DNA of 29,789 nucleotides from an uncultured Collinsella sp. (GTDB lineage Bacteria > Actinomycetota > Coriobacteriia > Coriobacteriales > Coriobacteriaceae). Below, in pieces: positions 1 to 7,326 of this stretch (positions within the stretch are counted from its first letter, which is position 1; each line of letters begins with the position of its first letter). The notes under the pieces were generated by a model that searched no databases, had not been told where the DNA came from, and saw only the letters and a list, made by a program, of their open reading frames with translations. The stretch lies in assembly GCA_958405565.1 (NCBI GenBank), contig CATYEN010000027.1, positions 1-29,789 of the forward strand, given 5' to 3'. The position numbers were made by a program, and so were the translations under genes.

Positions 1-185
1 GATTTGCAGCGACGGACCTCAGGACGCTCTTACACCACGTCTGCGCGCGCGACCCTAGGTTGGCCGCTCTAGGGGTTTACAGGGATCGCTCAGGCGCCAT
101 TTTGGGCGGATTTGCCTGCTACTAAAATGGCAACAGTACTCATATTTGCCCTTTTTTGCCCACAGCCCCTTGGCATGTTGTTACG

Positions 186-226
186 AAGCCGCCCCTGGAC
201 TGGAATTGACAGCCCAGGGGCGGCTT
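186..226. terminator. GC-rich hairpin at the 3' end of the acyltransferase gene
   Basis: Thirteen-base arms AAGCCGCCCCTGG (186-198) and CCAGGGGCGGCTT (214-226) are perfectly complementary around a 15-base loop. The hairpin lies about 60 bases beyond the stop codon of the minus-strand acyltransferase and could serve transcription from either side. No long T-run follows on either strand, so intrinsic termination is inferred from position and stem strength. The rest of 1-286 shows no gene I can support. Confidence 0.5.
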
Positions 227-286
227 TCGCTTGTCGAAGGAGTGTCCCAAGGTGTCGGCATAAAAGGAACGTCCCTAGCTGCCGGA

Positions 287-2497
287 TTACTTGTCGGTGC
301 CCAGCTTGTGCGGCTTGAAGGCGAGGGCATTGACGAGCGCGTCGGTGGCGGACTTCACCGCTGCCGGCTGCGGGTCGTTGACGTGATCCTCGGGGTGCAC
401 GGGCAGGTCCTTCTTGACCGCGTCGTGAATCAAGTTGAGGTATTCGGTCACACCGGTGGTCGACAGGTGCGTGCCGTCGCCATCGAACAGGTCATTTCGG
501 TTGGCGCTGTATCCGTACCAGTCGATAACGCGCACATTCTTGTAGCGCGTGGCGGCGTTGGCAATGGCCTGGTTGGTCGAGCCAACCCACGGCTGCGGGC
601 TGCGCGTGTTTACAAACACGACAATGCGCTTGTCTCCCGCATCGGCCATGATGGCGTCGATCTGGTCATCGGTCACCAAGCCGTTGGTACCCAGGGCAAA
701 GACCACGATTTTGCCGGCAAGATTCTGCTGGATATAGCCCCCAAATGTCGCGCGGCCCGCATCGAACTGGCGGCCCTTTTCGGCATCGATGTGGCTGTGC
801 GGGAACACGCCGTCAAAGGAATCCACGGCACGTAGCGACACGGAGTCGCCGATCATGAGCAGGTCGTAGGAGCCATCGGGGAAGCCATCGTTGTCCTTGT
901 CGGTGTCGTCGGCTGCCTGTTGGTCCGTGGGTGCGGCGTTTTTAGCTTCCTTGTTGAGGACTTCGGCGCCCTCGCCACTGAGCGCGGAGGTTTCCGGCAC
1001 AAAGACCAGGCCGCCCAGCGCGATGACAAGCACGATGCCGCAAGTGGCACACGCAGGAATATGCGAGCGCACCCAGTTGGCGGGCGTGGTGGTGCCATCG
1101 CGGAACTCGGAGACAGTGCGCCCAAAGGCGCCCTTCCTAAACGGCGTCTCGATAAAGCGGTAGGAGCATTCGGCCACGGCTACCACCAGCAGTACCTGCA
1201 AAATATACTGCCACCAGGGCGTATCGTTGATGTTGGCAACCGGGTTCATGAGCAGCAGCAGCGGATAGTGCCACAGGTAGATGCTGTACGAGCGCTTGCC
1301 AACCCATACGAGCGGCTTGGCGGATAGCGCGCGGGCAACCATTCCCTGGGGCTGCACGCAGGCAGCGATGACCATGAGCGTGAGGATGGAGCACAGCAGC
1401 GTGCCGCCGCGATACTGGAACGCCGTGTAGCCGTTGGTGAACGCGACCATGGCGGCAAGGCCAACCAGACCCACGACGCCCAGCACATCGATGGATGCGG
1501 GCGAGGACCAAAAGCGCACGAGCGCGCTCGGCTGGGCCGGGGCGGCTTCGGCTGCGTTGTCGGCCTTCGCGTCCTGCTTGTCCTCGGCATTCTTGCCGTG
1601 CTTGGCGACGAGGCGGTCGAGCCCCAGGCGACGCGCGAGGCGCACGGGCGCTAGGTCGCGATCGGGGATAAAGGCCATCCAGGCACCCAACAGCAGCGAG
1701 AACACGCGGGTGTCGGTGCCGTAGTACACGCGGCTGGGGTCGGCAGCAGGGTTGTAGAGCACCATCATGGCGATGGCGGAAACCGCAGCCAGGCCCAGAA
1801 CCACGCGACGCGTGCTGGGCTTGCTCATATGCATGGATACCATGGCAAGGAGCAGCGGCGGCCAAATCAGGTAGAACTGCTCCTCGATGGCGAGCGACCA
1901 AAAGTGCGTGAGCGGCGAGGGATCGCCCAAGGCGTTGAAGTACGAGACGTCCTGCGCAATCTGCCACCAGTTGTTGAAGAACAGCAGCGACGGCAGGATG
2001 TCGGGACGCATCTTGGTGAGCATCACGTGGTTAAAGATCGTGCACAGCGCGCAGGTCACCACCACGACGGTCACTACGGCGGGGAACAGGCGGCGGATGC
2101 GGCGAATCCAGAAGCTCTTGAGGTCGATGCGTCCGGTCTTGGCGACTTCGTTGAGCAGCAGGCGCGTGATCAGATAGCCCGAAAGCACAAAAAAGATCGT
2201 GACGCCGAGCAAGCCGCCTTGCGCCCATGTGAGGTTGAGGTGGTAGAGCACCACCGCGACAACGGCGAGCGTGCGCAGGCCGTCGAGGGCGGGAATGTAG
2301 CGGGATTTGGGACGAGCGGGCGTCTGGTCTGCGGTGGCGTCGCTGGCATGGTCCGCTTTGTTGGCGGGCGCACGATGAGGGCTCGGGGCGCGTCGCGAGC
2401 CGCCGGTGCGGCGCTCGGCCCGCGGACGTTCGTGCGGCGCCGGTTCGTTGCCCGTGCGGCGTCGGCCGCGTGAGCTCGATTGCGGGAATTGTTCCAT
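287..2497 (-). CDS. Membrane acyltransferase (acyltransferase-3 family) with C-terminal SGNH-like domain
   Basis: 736 residues, OafA/YrhL-like. The first ~65 residues are an Arg/Pro/Ala-rich, probably cytoplasmic tail. From about residue 67 (IPALDGLRTLAVVAVVLYHL) the acyltransferase-3 domain begins, with the usual early His and FFVLSGYLIT segment and about ten hydrophobic helices to roughly residue 460. After one more membrane span (about 485-500) comes an extracytoplasmic domain with SGNH-hydrolase landmarks: GDSVSLR (block I), GTNG (block III) and DGTHLS (block V, catalytic Asp/His). Proteins with this layout O-acetylate cell-surface polysaccharide or peptidoglycan, the membrane part passing acyl groups outward and the SGNH part transferring them. 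The polymer modified here cannot be read from the sequence. It stands alone, divergent from the ribokinase gene. The start was chosen as the ATG opening the MEQFPQ reading; its ribosome binding site is weak. Confidence 0.88.
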   Translation of the reverse strand: MEQFPQSSSRGRRRTGNEPAPHERPRAERRTGGSRRAPSPHRAPANKADHASDATADQTPARPKSRYIPALDGLRTLAVVAVVLYHLNLTWAQGGLLGVTIFFVLSGYLITRLLLNEVAKTGRIDLKSFWIRRIRRLFPAVVTVVVVTCALCTIFNHVMLTKMRPDILPSLLFFNNWWQIAQDVSYFNALGDPSPLTHFWSLAIEEQFYLIWPPLLLAMVSMHMSKPSTRRVVLGLAAVSAIAMMVLYNPAADPSRVYYGTDTRVFSLLLGAWMAFIPDRDLAPVRLARRLGLDRLVAKHGKNAEDKQDAKADNAAEAAPAQPSALVRFWSSPASIDVLGVVGLVGLAAMVAFTNGYTAFQYRGGTLLCSILTLMVIAACVQPQGMVARALSAKPLVWVGKRSYSIYLWHYPLLLLMNPVANINDTPWWQYILQVLLVVAVAECSYRFIETPFRKGAFGRTVSEFRDGTTTPANWVRSHIPACATCGIVLVIALGGLVFVPETSALSGEGAEVLNKEAKNAAPTDQQAADDTDKDNDGFPDGSYDLLMIGDSVSLRAVDSFDGVFPHSHIDAEKGRQFDAGRATFGGYIQQNLAGKIVVFALGTNGLVTDDQIDAIMADAGDKRIVVFVNTRSPQPWVGSTNQAIANAATRYKNVRVIDWYGYSANRNDLFDGDGTHLSTTGVTEYLNLIHDAVKKDLPVHPEDHVNDPQPAAVKSATDALVNALAFKPHKLGTDK

Positions 2498-2590
2498 AAA
2501 ACATCATCCAATGACGAGAATAATCAGCACGTATTCATTGTAGCCGCCTGCTCCTGTGAATGCTTGCTGCTGGCGCAACCTCAAGCGCGC

Positions 2591-2608
2591 GTTCACATCA
2601 AAGTGAAC
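2591..2608. promoter_or_regulatory. Candidate operator upstream of the ribokinase operon
   Basis: GTTCAC (2591-2596) and GTGAAC (2603-2608) form a perfect inverted repeat with a six-base AT-rich spacer, in the gap between the divergent acyltransferase and ribokinase genes. It sits about 75 bases before the ribokinase start, where a repressor or activator would act. No regulator gene is adjacent, so the binding protein is unknown. Confidence 0.4.
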
Positions 2609-2683
2609 TAAAGTTATAGAGGTGCGAAAGCATACGATTGACGGCCGACGGTGGGCAAAAAGCCCGCGGATGAGGAGGTTTCC

Positions 2684-3673
2684 ATGGCAGATCGCGGCAT
2701 CGTTGCGGTGTTCGGCAGCATGAACATGGACCTTTCGGTGGCGTGCGAGCGCATGCCGCGTGCGGGCGAGACCGTCGGCGGAAGCGGTTTTATCACCAAC
2801 GCCGGCGGCAAGGGTGCAAACCAGGCTGTCGCCGCCGCGCGCATGGGTGCGCGCACGTGCATGATCGGCGCCGTCGGGCGCGATACATTTGGTGACGCAC
2901 TGGTGGCGGGGCTCCAAGATGCTGGCGTGGGCGTTGAGTTTGTGGCGCGTCGCGACGACGTGGAGACGGGCACCGCGACTATCATTCGCTGCGAGAACGA
3001 CAACCGCATCGTGTTATCGCCGGGCGCCAACCATGCGCTTTCTGGCGAAGACGTTGCCTGCGCGCTGCGCTATCTGGTGGCCGATGAGCTCGACGCCAAT
3101 ATCTGCGACCTCGCCCCGGCGGCCGGCGGCGTCTTTATCGCCCAGGGCGAATGCGACCTGATGGCCACGGCCGCGGCGCTCTCTTGCGCCCACAGGCTGG
3201 GGTTCTATACGGTCTTTAACCCGGCGCCGGCGTGCGACCTGCCGGCGGGAGCGTGGTCTGCGGTCGACTTGGTTTGTCCCAACGAGACCGAGTGCCAGGC
3301 GCTGACGGGCATCTTGCCCACGGATGACGCGAGCTGCGTGGCCGCGCTTGGGGCTTTGCTCGCCAAGGGCGCCGGTGCCGCGGTCATCACGCTGGGCGGA
3401 TCCGGGTCGGTTACGCTCGGCGATGACGGAGGGCTGCTGCGCATGCCGGCGCTTTCGGGCGAGGTGGTCGACACCACGGCTGCGGGCGATACGTTTATCG
3501 GCGCACTTGCGGCGGCTCGGCTGCAGGGCTTGCCTCTCTTTGAGTGCATGGCCGCGGGCGCTCGCGCCTCGGCAGTGACGGTGTCGCGCCTGGGTGCTCA
3601 GCAATCGATTCCCACGCGCGCCGAAGTTGAACATAAGTTTGGTTTAGATGGTTTAGACGGAGAAGCGGAGTAG
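2684..3673 (+). CDS. rbsK: Ribokinase (PfkB family)
   Basis: 329 residues. ATP-dependent phosphorylation of D-ribose to ribose 5-phosphate in the cytoplasm is the family reaction. The PfkB N-terminal signature is seen as GGKGANQAVAAARMGA and the C-terminal one as DTTAAGDTFIGAL, where the catalytic Asp is retained and the usual GAGD reads AAGD. NPAPA and PNETE, both typical of ribokinases, are present mid-protein. The start is the ATG at 2684 with AGGAGGT just upstream; a longer GTG start at 2651 has no comparable ribosome binding site. The stop lies four bases before the nucleoside hydrolase ATG, so the two form an operon in which the hydrolase releases ribose and this enzyme traps it. Another pentose or nucleoside as substrate cannot be excluded. 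Confidence 0.82.
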   Translation: MADRGIVAVFGSMNMDLSVACERMPRAGETVGGSGFITNAGGKGANQAVAAARMGARTCMIGAVGRDTFGDALVAGLQDAGVGVEFVARRDDVETGTATIIRCENDNRIVLSPGANHALSGEDVACALRYLVADELDANICDLAPAAGGVFIAQGECDLMATAAALSCAHRLGFYTVFNPAPACDLPAGAWSAVDLVCPNETECQALTGILPTDDASCVAALGALLAKGAGAAVITLGGSGSVTLGDDGGLLRMPALSGEVVDTTAAGDTFIGALAAARLQGLPLFECMAAGARASAVTVSRLGAQQSIPTRAEVEHKFGLDGLDGEAE

Positions 3674-3677
3674 AACA

Positions 3678-4652
3678 ATGGCAACCAAGAAGCTGATCCT
3701 TGATTTGGATATGGGCGTGGACGACGCGATGGCGCTCGCCTACGCCATCGCGAGCCCCGAGGTGGAGCTCGTCGGTATCACCACGTGCTTTGGCAACGTG
3801 CGCGTCGAGCAGTCGGCGCATAACTGTCTGGCGGTGCTTGACCTGTTGGGCCGCCCCGAGGTGCCGGTGTACCTGGGCGCCGATCGTCCCATTAAGGCGA
3901 ACGAGCCCTATACGCCGCCGGCGTCCACCACGCTCATCCATGGTAAAAACGGCATTGGCGGCGCGAGCGTGCCCGCATCGCCCTACGAGCCGGTGGGGGC
4001 GACATCGGCCGATGGCAATGCGGCGGTCGATTACCTGATTGATGCCGCGCGTACCTATGGGCCCGATCTGGTCTACGTTGCGACCGGCCCGCTCACCAAT
4101 CTGGCGCTTGCCCTGGAGCGCGATGCGGCGGCGATGATGTCCATCGGCCGCGTGGTCGTGATGGGCGGTGCGCTTACCGTGCCCGGCAACGTGAGCGCGG
4201 GCGCCGAGGCCAATATGGCAAGTGATCCCGAGGCGGCCGATGACGTGCTGCGTTCAGGTCGCAAGCTCACCATGGTGGGCTTGGATGTGACGCACCGCGT
4301 GGTGCTCACGCGTCGCGACATTGCCGGCTGGACGGGCTCAGGCACCATGGCAGGCTGCGCGTATGCGAGCATGGTCGAGCACTACATTGGTTCGTACGAG
4401 ATGAACGCTCCCTACCTGGGCGGCTGCGCGCTGCACGACCCGTTGGCCGTTGCCGTGGCGATTGATCCCACGCTCGTGGGCGCACTTGGCTGCAACCTGC
4501 GCGTGGACCTGCTCGGCGAGTATCGCGGCCGCACTATCTGCGATGAGCGCCGCGTGGCCGACCCCGACAAGAGCGCGCTTGTGGCGCTGACCGTCGACGC
4601 CCCGCGCTTCCTTGCCGAGTTCAAATCCCGCATGGCCAGTGTCCTGGGCTAA
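3678..4652 (+). CDS. Inosine-uridine-preferring nucleoside hydrolase family protein
   Basis: 324 residues, usual length for the family. It hydrolyses the N-glycosidic bond of ribonucleosides, giving free base and ribose. The calcium-binding aspartate cluster is seen at the N-terminus as DLDMGVDDA (residues 9-17), a variant of the common DTDPGxDDA in which all four Asp are kept. VYVATGPLTNLALAL and VVMGGA are further family motifs, and the late LHDPLAVAVAIDP segment holds the conserved HD pair that completes the metal and ribose site. It is translated directly after ribokinase, with a ribosome binding site inside the end of that gene, and is followed by a strong terminator, so it is the last gene of a two-gene salvage operon. 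Base preference cannot be told from sequence. Confidence 0.87.
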   Translation: MATKKLILDLDMGVDDAMALAYAIASPEVELVGITTCFGNVRVEQSAHNCLAVLDLLGRPEVPVYLGADRPIKANEPYTPPASTTLIHGKNGIGGASVPASPYEPVGATSADGNAAVDYLIDAARTYGPDLVYVATGPLTNLALALERDAAAMMSIGRVVVMGGALTVPGNVSAGAEANMASDPEAADDVLRSGRKLTMVGLDVTHRVVLTRRDIAGWTGSGTMAGCAYASMVEHYIGSYEMNAPYLGGCALHDPLAVAVAIDPTLVGALGCNLRVDLLGEYRGRTICDERRVADPDKSALVALTVDAPRFLAEFKSRMASVLG

Positions 4653-4663
4653 GCGACCCGCTC

Positions 4664-4704
4664 GCCCCGTTCCCAAAGTAGTCATTTTGGGACGGGGCTT
4701 TTTT
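4664..4704 (+). terminator. Rho-independent terminator of the nucleoside salvage operon
   Basis: GCCCCGTTCCCAAA (4664-4677) pairs with TTTGGGACGGGGC (4686-4698) with one bulged T, followed by six Ts (4699-4704). It lies 12 bases after the nucleoside hydrolase stop. The stem has the same CCCCGTCCCAAA core as the dispersed repeats at 5867 and 18240, so this terminator is itself a member of that repeat family. Confidence 0.85.
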
Positions 4705-4716
4705 AGCTACTTTGGC

Positions 4717-4750
4717 GATGATTTTTAATCCCCGTCCCAGAAAAATCATC
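4717..4750. repeat. Palindromic intergenic repeat with CCCCGTCCCA core
   Basis: GATGATTTTT (4717-4726) and AAAAATCATC (4741-4750) are perfect inverted arms around a 14-base loop containing CCCCGTCCCA. A near copy in reverse orientation is at 12103-12128. A degenerate second unit (GCGTCCCAAATTGG) follows near 4777. With the preceding terminator these fill most of the 4653-4956 gene-free stretch. No coding sequence was found there. Confidence 0.7.
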
Positions 4751-4823
4751 GGGTGGCAAAACAGTCAAAAAGCTGCGTCCCAAATTGGCGACTATGTTGG
4801 TTTGCCTATATAGCTAGCTGCCG

Positions 4824-4845
4824 TAAACAGATTGAACACCGTTTA
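4824..4845. promoter_or_regulatory. Candidate LacI-type operator upstream of the ROK kinase
   Basis: TAAAC (4824-4828) and GTTTA (4841-4845) are inverted half-sites separated by 12 bases. This is the same geometry as the site overlapping the lacI promoter at 5967-5988. It lies about 110 bases before the ROK start, suggesting that the ROK gene belongs to the regulon of the neighbouring LacI-family protein. Confidence 0.5.
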
Positions 4846-4956
4846 TAGAATTAACGTGACCGTTAGCCTAAAACCCATTGTTCGCTCGAAGCCCTCGTGG
4901 TTGCATGGGTAAGAAAGCCTAGATAATTGGCACATGTACGTTTAAGTGGGGGCAGC

Positions 4957-5865
4957 ATGAAAGAGTTCTTTGGCATCGACGTGGGCGGTACGGCAGTTAA
5001 GTGGGCCGTGCTGGGTGAGGATTACTCCATCCGAGAGCGCGGTAGCCTGCCGACTAGTTTTAGCGCGGCCGAAGAAGTGGTCGAAACCCTGATTGGCCTT
5101 GTCGAGCCGTATCGCGAGCGCGTCTCCGCTGTGGGCGTAAGCGCGCCCGGCGGCATCTACGAGGGCGACGCGGACGGCACGATCCATCGCGGCGGCGCTT
5201 TGACATACATGGACGGTTGCCCGCTGGGAAGGCTCTTGCGCGAGCGTCTTGGCATGCCGGTGTCTGTCAATAACGACGGCAAATGCTGTGCGCTTGGCGA
5301 ATATGCGGCGGGCGCGCTACGTGAGCATCGTATTGGCGTGGTACTTGCCATTGGCACCGGGATTGGCGGCGGCATCGTTATCGACGGTCATGTCCTTCGC
5401 GGCTCGCATGGTTTTGCCGGCGAATTCAGCTTTCTGCGCAATGATGTGACGCGTGCGGCGGCGATGGACAACGTGTTTGCCGGCACAGGCGGCTGGCGCG
5501 CGCTGCGCGATGCTGCTGTGGCGGAGAAAGGACTGCCGGCAGATACTGCCGTGGACGGGCGCCGCGTCTTCGAGTGGATCGAGGCCGGCGACGAGGCGGC
5601 CCAGCGCGCTCTCGACCGCTATGCGCGTACGTTTGATGCCCAGCTCGTAAACCTGCAGGCCGTGCTCGACCCCGAGGTCTTTGTGATTGCGGGTGGCATT
5701 TCGTGTCATCCCGAACTCATTGATGCGCTTCGCGCCCAGATGTCGGCCGCGCTCGCTGGCTACGAGGGCGGTTTTGCCGGCATCCCCGAGCCGCAGATTA
5801 AGGTGGCCGAACTCGGCAACGATGCCAACCTGTACGGAGCCGTGCAGGAGGCCATGCGCCTCTAA
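4957..5865 (+). CDS. ROK-family sugar kinase
   Basis: 302 residues. ROK kinases phosphorylate hexoses or glycosides with ATP in the cytoplasm. The nucleotide-binding motif GIDVGGTAVKWAV is at residues 5-17, and the central ROK segment reads GIGTGIGGGIVIDGHVLRGSHGFAGEFSF. The CxCGxxGCxE zinc motif of classical ROK hexokinases is missing; the region reads NVFAGTGGWRALRD, so it belongs to a zinc-free subgroup that includes beta-glucoside kinase-like proteins. The ATG at 4957 was chosen (GTGGGGGC upstream, aligns with the paralogue); a TTG at 4927 would add ten residues with no family match. The ROK protein at 28585 has exactly the same length and is clearly related. A shared operator with the downstream LacI gene suggests a role in the same sugar pathway. 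Confidence 0.83.
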   Translation: MKEFFGIDVGGTAVKWAVLGEDYSIRERGSLPTSFSAAEEVVETLIGLVEPYRERVSAVGVSAPGGIYEGDADGTIHRGGALTYMDGCPLGRLLRERLGMPVSVNNDGKCCALGEYAAGALREHRIGVVLAIGTGIGGGIVIDGHVLRGSHGFAGEFSFLRNDVTRAAAMDNVFAGTGGWRALRDAAVAEKGLPADTAVDGRRVFEWIEAGDEAAQRALDRYARTFDAQLVNLQAVLDPEVFVIAGGISCHPELIDALRAQMSAALAGYEGGFAGIPEPQIKVAELGNDANLYGAVQEAMRL

Positions 5866-5866
5866 A

Positions 5867-5901
5867 GGTAGTCAAAAAAGCCCCGTCCCAAATTGGCTAC
5901 C
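5867..5901. repeat. CCCCGTCCCAAA dispersed repeat, minus orientation
   Basis: The unit is bracketed by GGTAG (5867-5871) and CTACC (5897-5901) and contains AAAAAAGCCCCGTCCCAAA. Read on the minus strand this is a terminator-like GGGACGGGGC followed by TTTTTT. It directly follows the ROK stop codon. Related units are at 4664, 4717, 12103 and 18240. Confidence 0.75.
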
Positions 5902-5942
5902 GGTAAAAAGTGGCCGTTGGGGGAATAGTCGAGCCGCAACGC

Positions 5943-5989
5943 TTGACAACAGGGTAAACTAGCTACTAAACATTTACTATTCTGTTTAG
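5943..5989 (+). promoter_or_regulatory. lacI promoter with overlapping operator
   Basis: TTGACA (5943-5948) is a consensus -35 box, with TAAACA (5967-5972) 18 bases on as a plausible -10. CTAAACA (5966-5972) and TGTTTAG (5983-5989) form a perfect seven-base inverted repeat with a ten-base spacer that covers the -10 position. That arrangement suggests autoregulation by the LacI-family product encoded at 6057. Confidence 0.6.
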
Positions 5990-6056
5990 ATTGAATTTTC
6001 GGTCGTTTAGTTGCCGAGCCAATGAGCTCGGCCGCGACCGTCGCTAGGGAGAAACG

Positions 6057-7067
6057 ATGGCCAAAGCAAGTGTCCGCGAGATCAGCCGCATCACCGGCTT
6101 TTCGCCCGCGACCGTGTCCAACGCGCTCAACCGCAAGCGCAGCGTGAGCGAAGAGACCGCTAAGATCATCCTTGAGTGTGCGCAGTCACTCGGCTACCAG
6201 CAGTCGACGCAACTCGAGAGTATCCAGTTCGTGCTTGCGCGCAAGACGGGTGCCATCCTGGACGAGAGCACCTTCCACCCTGCGGTTATCGAGGGCGTGG
6301 AGCGCCAGGCGCGCCGCCATGGCATGAGCACGAGCTTTGTCACGCTCGACTTTAGCGACCTGGACGCCGTGCGCCCGCAGGTCGAGGGGCTGATCGCCGA
6401 TCCGTCGGCCGCCATCGTGCTGATGGGTACCGAGCTGGGCGAGGAGGACTACGCCCTGTTCGCCAACGCTGCCGCCCACCTGATCGTGCTCGACGGCTGG
6501 AGCGACCGCCAGTACTTCGATGCCGTGGTCATCGCAAATACCGACTCAGTGCTGCGCGCGGTGGACCATCTTATCGAAAAGGGCCACAAGCAGATCGGCT
6601 ATCTTGCCGGCGACCTGCGTATCCGCAACTTTAAGGATCGCGAGCGTGGCTACCGTCAGGCGCTTGAGGACGCGGGCCTTGAGCCCAACCCGGCATGGCA
6701 CATCACGTTGGGCACCACGCTCGAGGGCGCCTATCACGACATGGGCGCCTGGCTCGATACCGTCTCGCGCGACGACCTGCCGACGGCCTTTTTTGCTGAG
6801 AATGACGTGCTCGCCGTTGGCGCCATGCGTGCCCTCAACGAGCACGGCGTGCGCGTTCCCGACGACGTGTCGATGATCGGCTTCGACGACCTGTCCGTGG
6901 GCGCCTTCTCCAATCCGCCGCTCACCACGGTGCATGTTCCCAAGCACGAGGTGGGCGAGATCGCGGTGCGCCGCCTGGTGGGCAACATCCGCAACCCCAA
7001 GAGCTACACCTGCAAGACGGCCGTCTCGACCTACTTTGTCGAGCGCCAGAGCGTGCGCGAGCTCTAG
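6057..7067 (+). CDS. LacI-family transcriptional regulator
   Basis: 336 residues. The N-terminal helix-turn-helix and hinge are clear: ASVREISRITGFSPATVSNA at residues 4-23, then a hinge region to about residue 60. The remainder is a periplasmic-binding-protein-like sensor domain with AAIVLMG, GHKQIGYLAGD, FFAENDVLAVGAMRAL and PDDVSMIGFDDL, all typical. It binds DNA as a dimer and releases it on binding a sugar or sugar phosphate. TAAAC/GTTTA half-sites occur at its own promoter, before the upstream ROK gene, and repeatedly before the isomerase operon, which makes it the probable local repressor of both. Its effector is unknown; an intermediate of the downstream pathway is the simplest guess. 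Confidence 0.9.
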   Translation: MAKASVREISRITGFSPATVSNALNRKRSVSEETAKIILECAQSLGYQQSTQLESIQFVLARKTGAILDESTFHPAVIEGVERQARRHGMSTSFVTLDFSDLDAVRPQVEGLIADPSAAIVLMGTELGEEDYALFANAAAHLIVLDGWSDRQYFDAVVIANTDSVLRAVDHLIEKGHKQIGYLAGDLRIRNFKDRERGYRQALEDAGLEPNPAWHITLGTTLEGAYHDMGAWLDTVSRDDLPTAFFAENDVLAVGAMRALNEHGVRVPDDVSMIGFDDLSVGAFSNPPLTTVHVPKHEVGEIAVRRLVGNIRNPKSYTCKTAVSTYFVERQSVREL

Positions 7068-7134
7068 GCGAAAGCGCCGCCTACTCGCGATAAATGCGCC
7101 CGCGTTACGGCGGACACACAGAGCATCACAGATA

Positions 7135-7160
7135 GAGGGTCCTTCGGGGCCCTCTTTTTT
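7135..7160 (+). terminator. Rho-independent terminator after lacI
   Basis: GAGGGTCC (7135-7142) pairs with GGGCCCTC (7147-7154) across a TTCG tetraloop, with one wobble pair, and a run of Ts follows (7155-7160). It separates lacI from the isomerase operon, which therefore has its own promoter. Confidence 0.85.
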
Positions 7161-7182
7161 GTTCCCCTTGTATGTTCAGATT

Positions 7183-7300
7183 GTTTACATACCGTTTAGG
7201 CTGATTTCTCTACCGTTTACGGGTATTTCGCGTTAAACTTCTAAACAGAAGAGTAAAACATTTAGTAAACAGAACAAAACGAAACATGCGTCTGTTTACT
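7183..7300 (+). promoter_or_regulatory. Multi-site operator region before the isomerase operon
   Basis: Several GTTTA/TAAAC half-sites are packed here: GTTTAC near 7184, GTTTAG near 7194, GTTTAC near 7214, TAAAC at 7234 and 7242, and a strong inverted pair AGTAAACAGA (7264-7273) with TCTGTTTACT (7291-7300). They match the half-sites at the lacI promoter. Their number suggests cooperative repression or looping. The start codon at 7327 follows with GGGGAGG as ribosome binding site. Confidence 0.55.
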
Positions 7301-7326
7301 GAACATGTGACTAGGGGAGGACGTAC

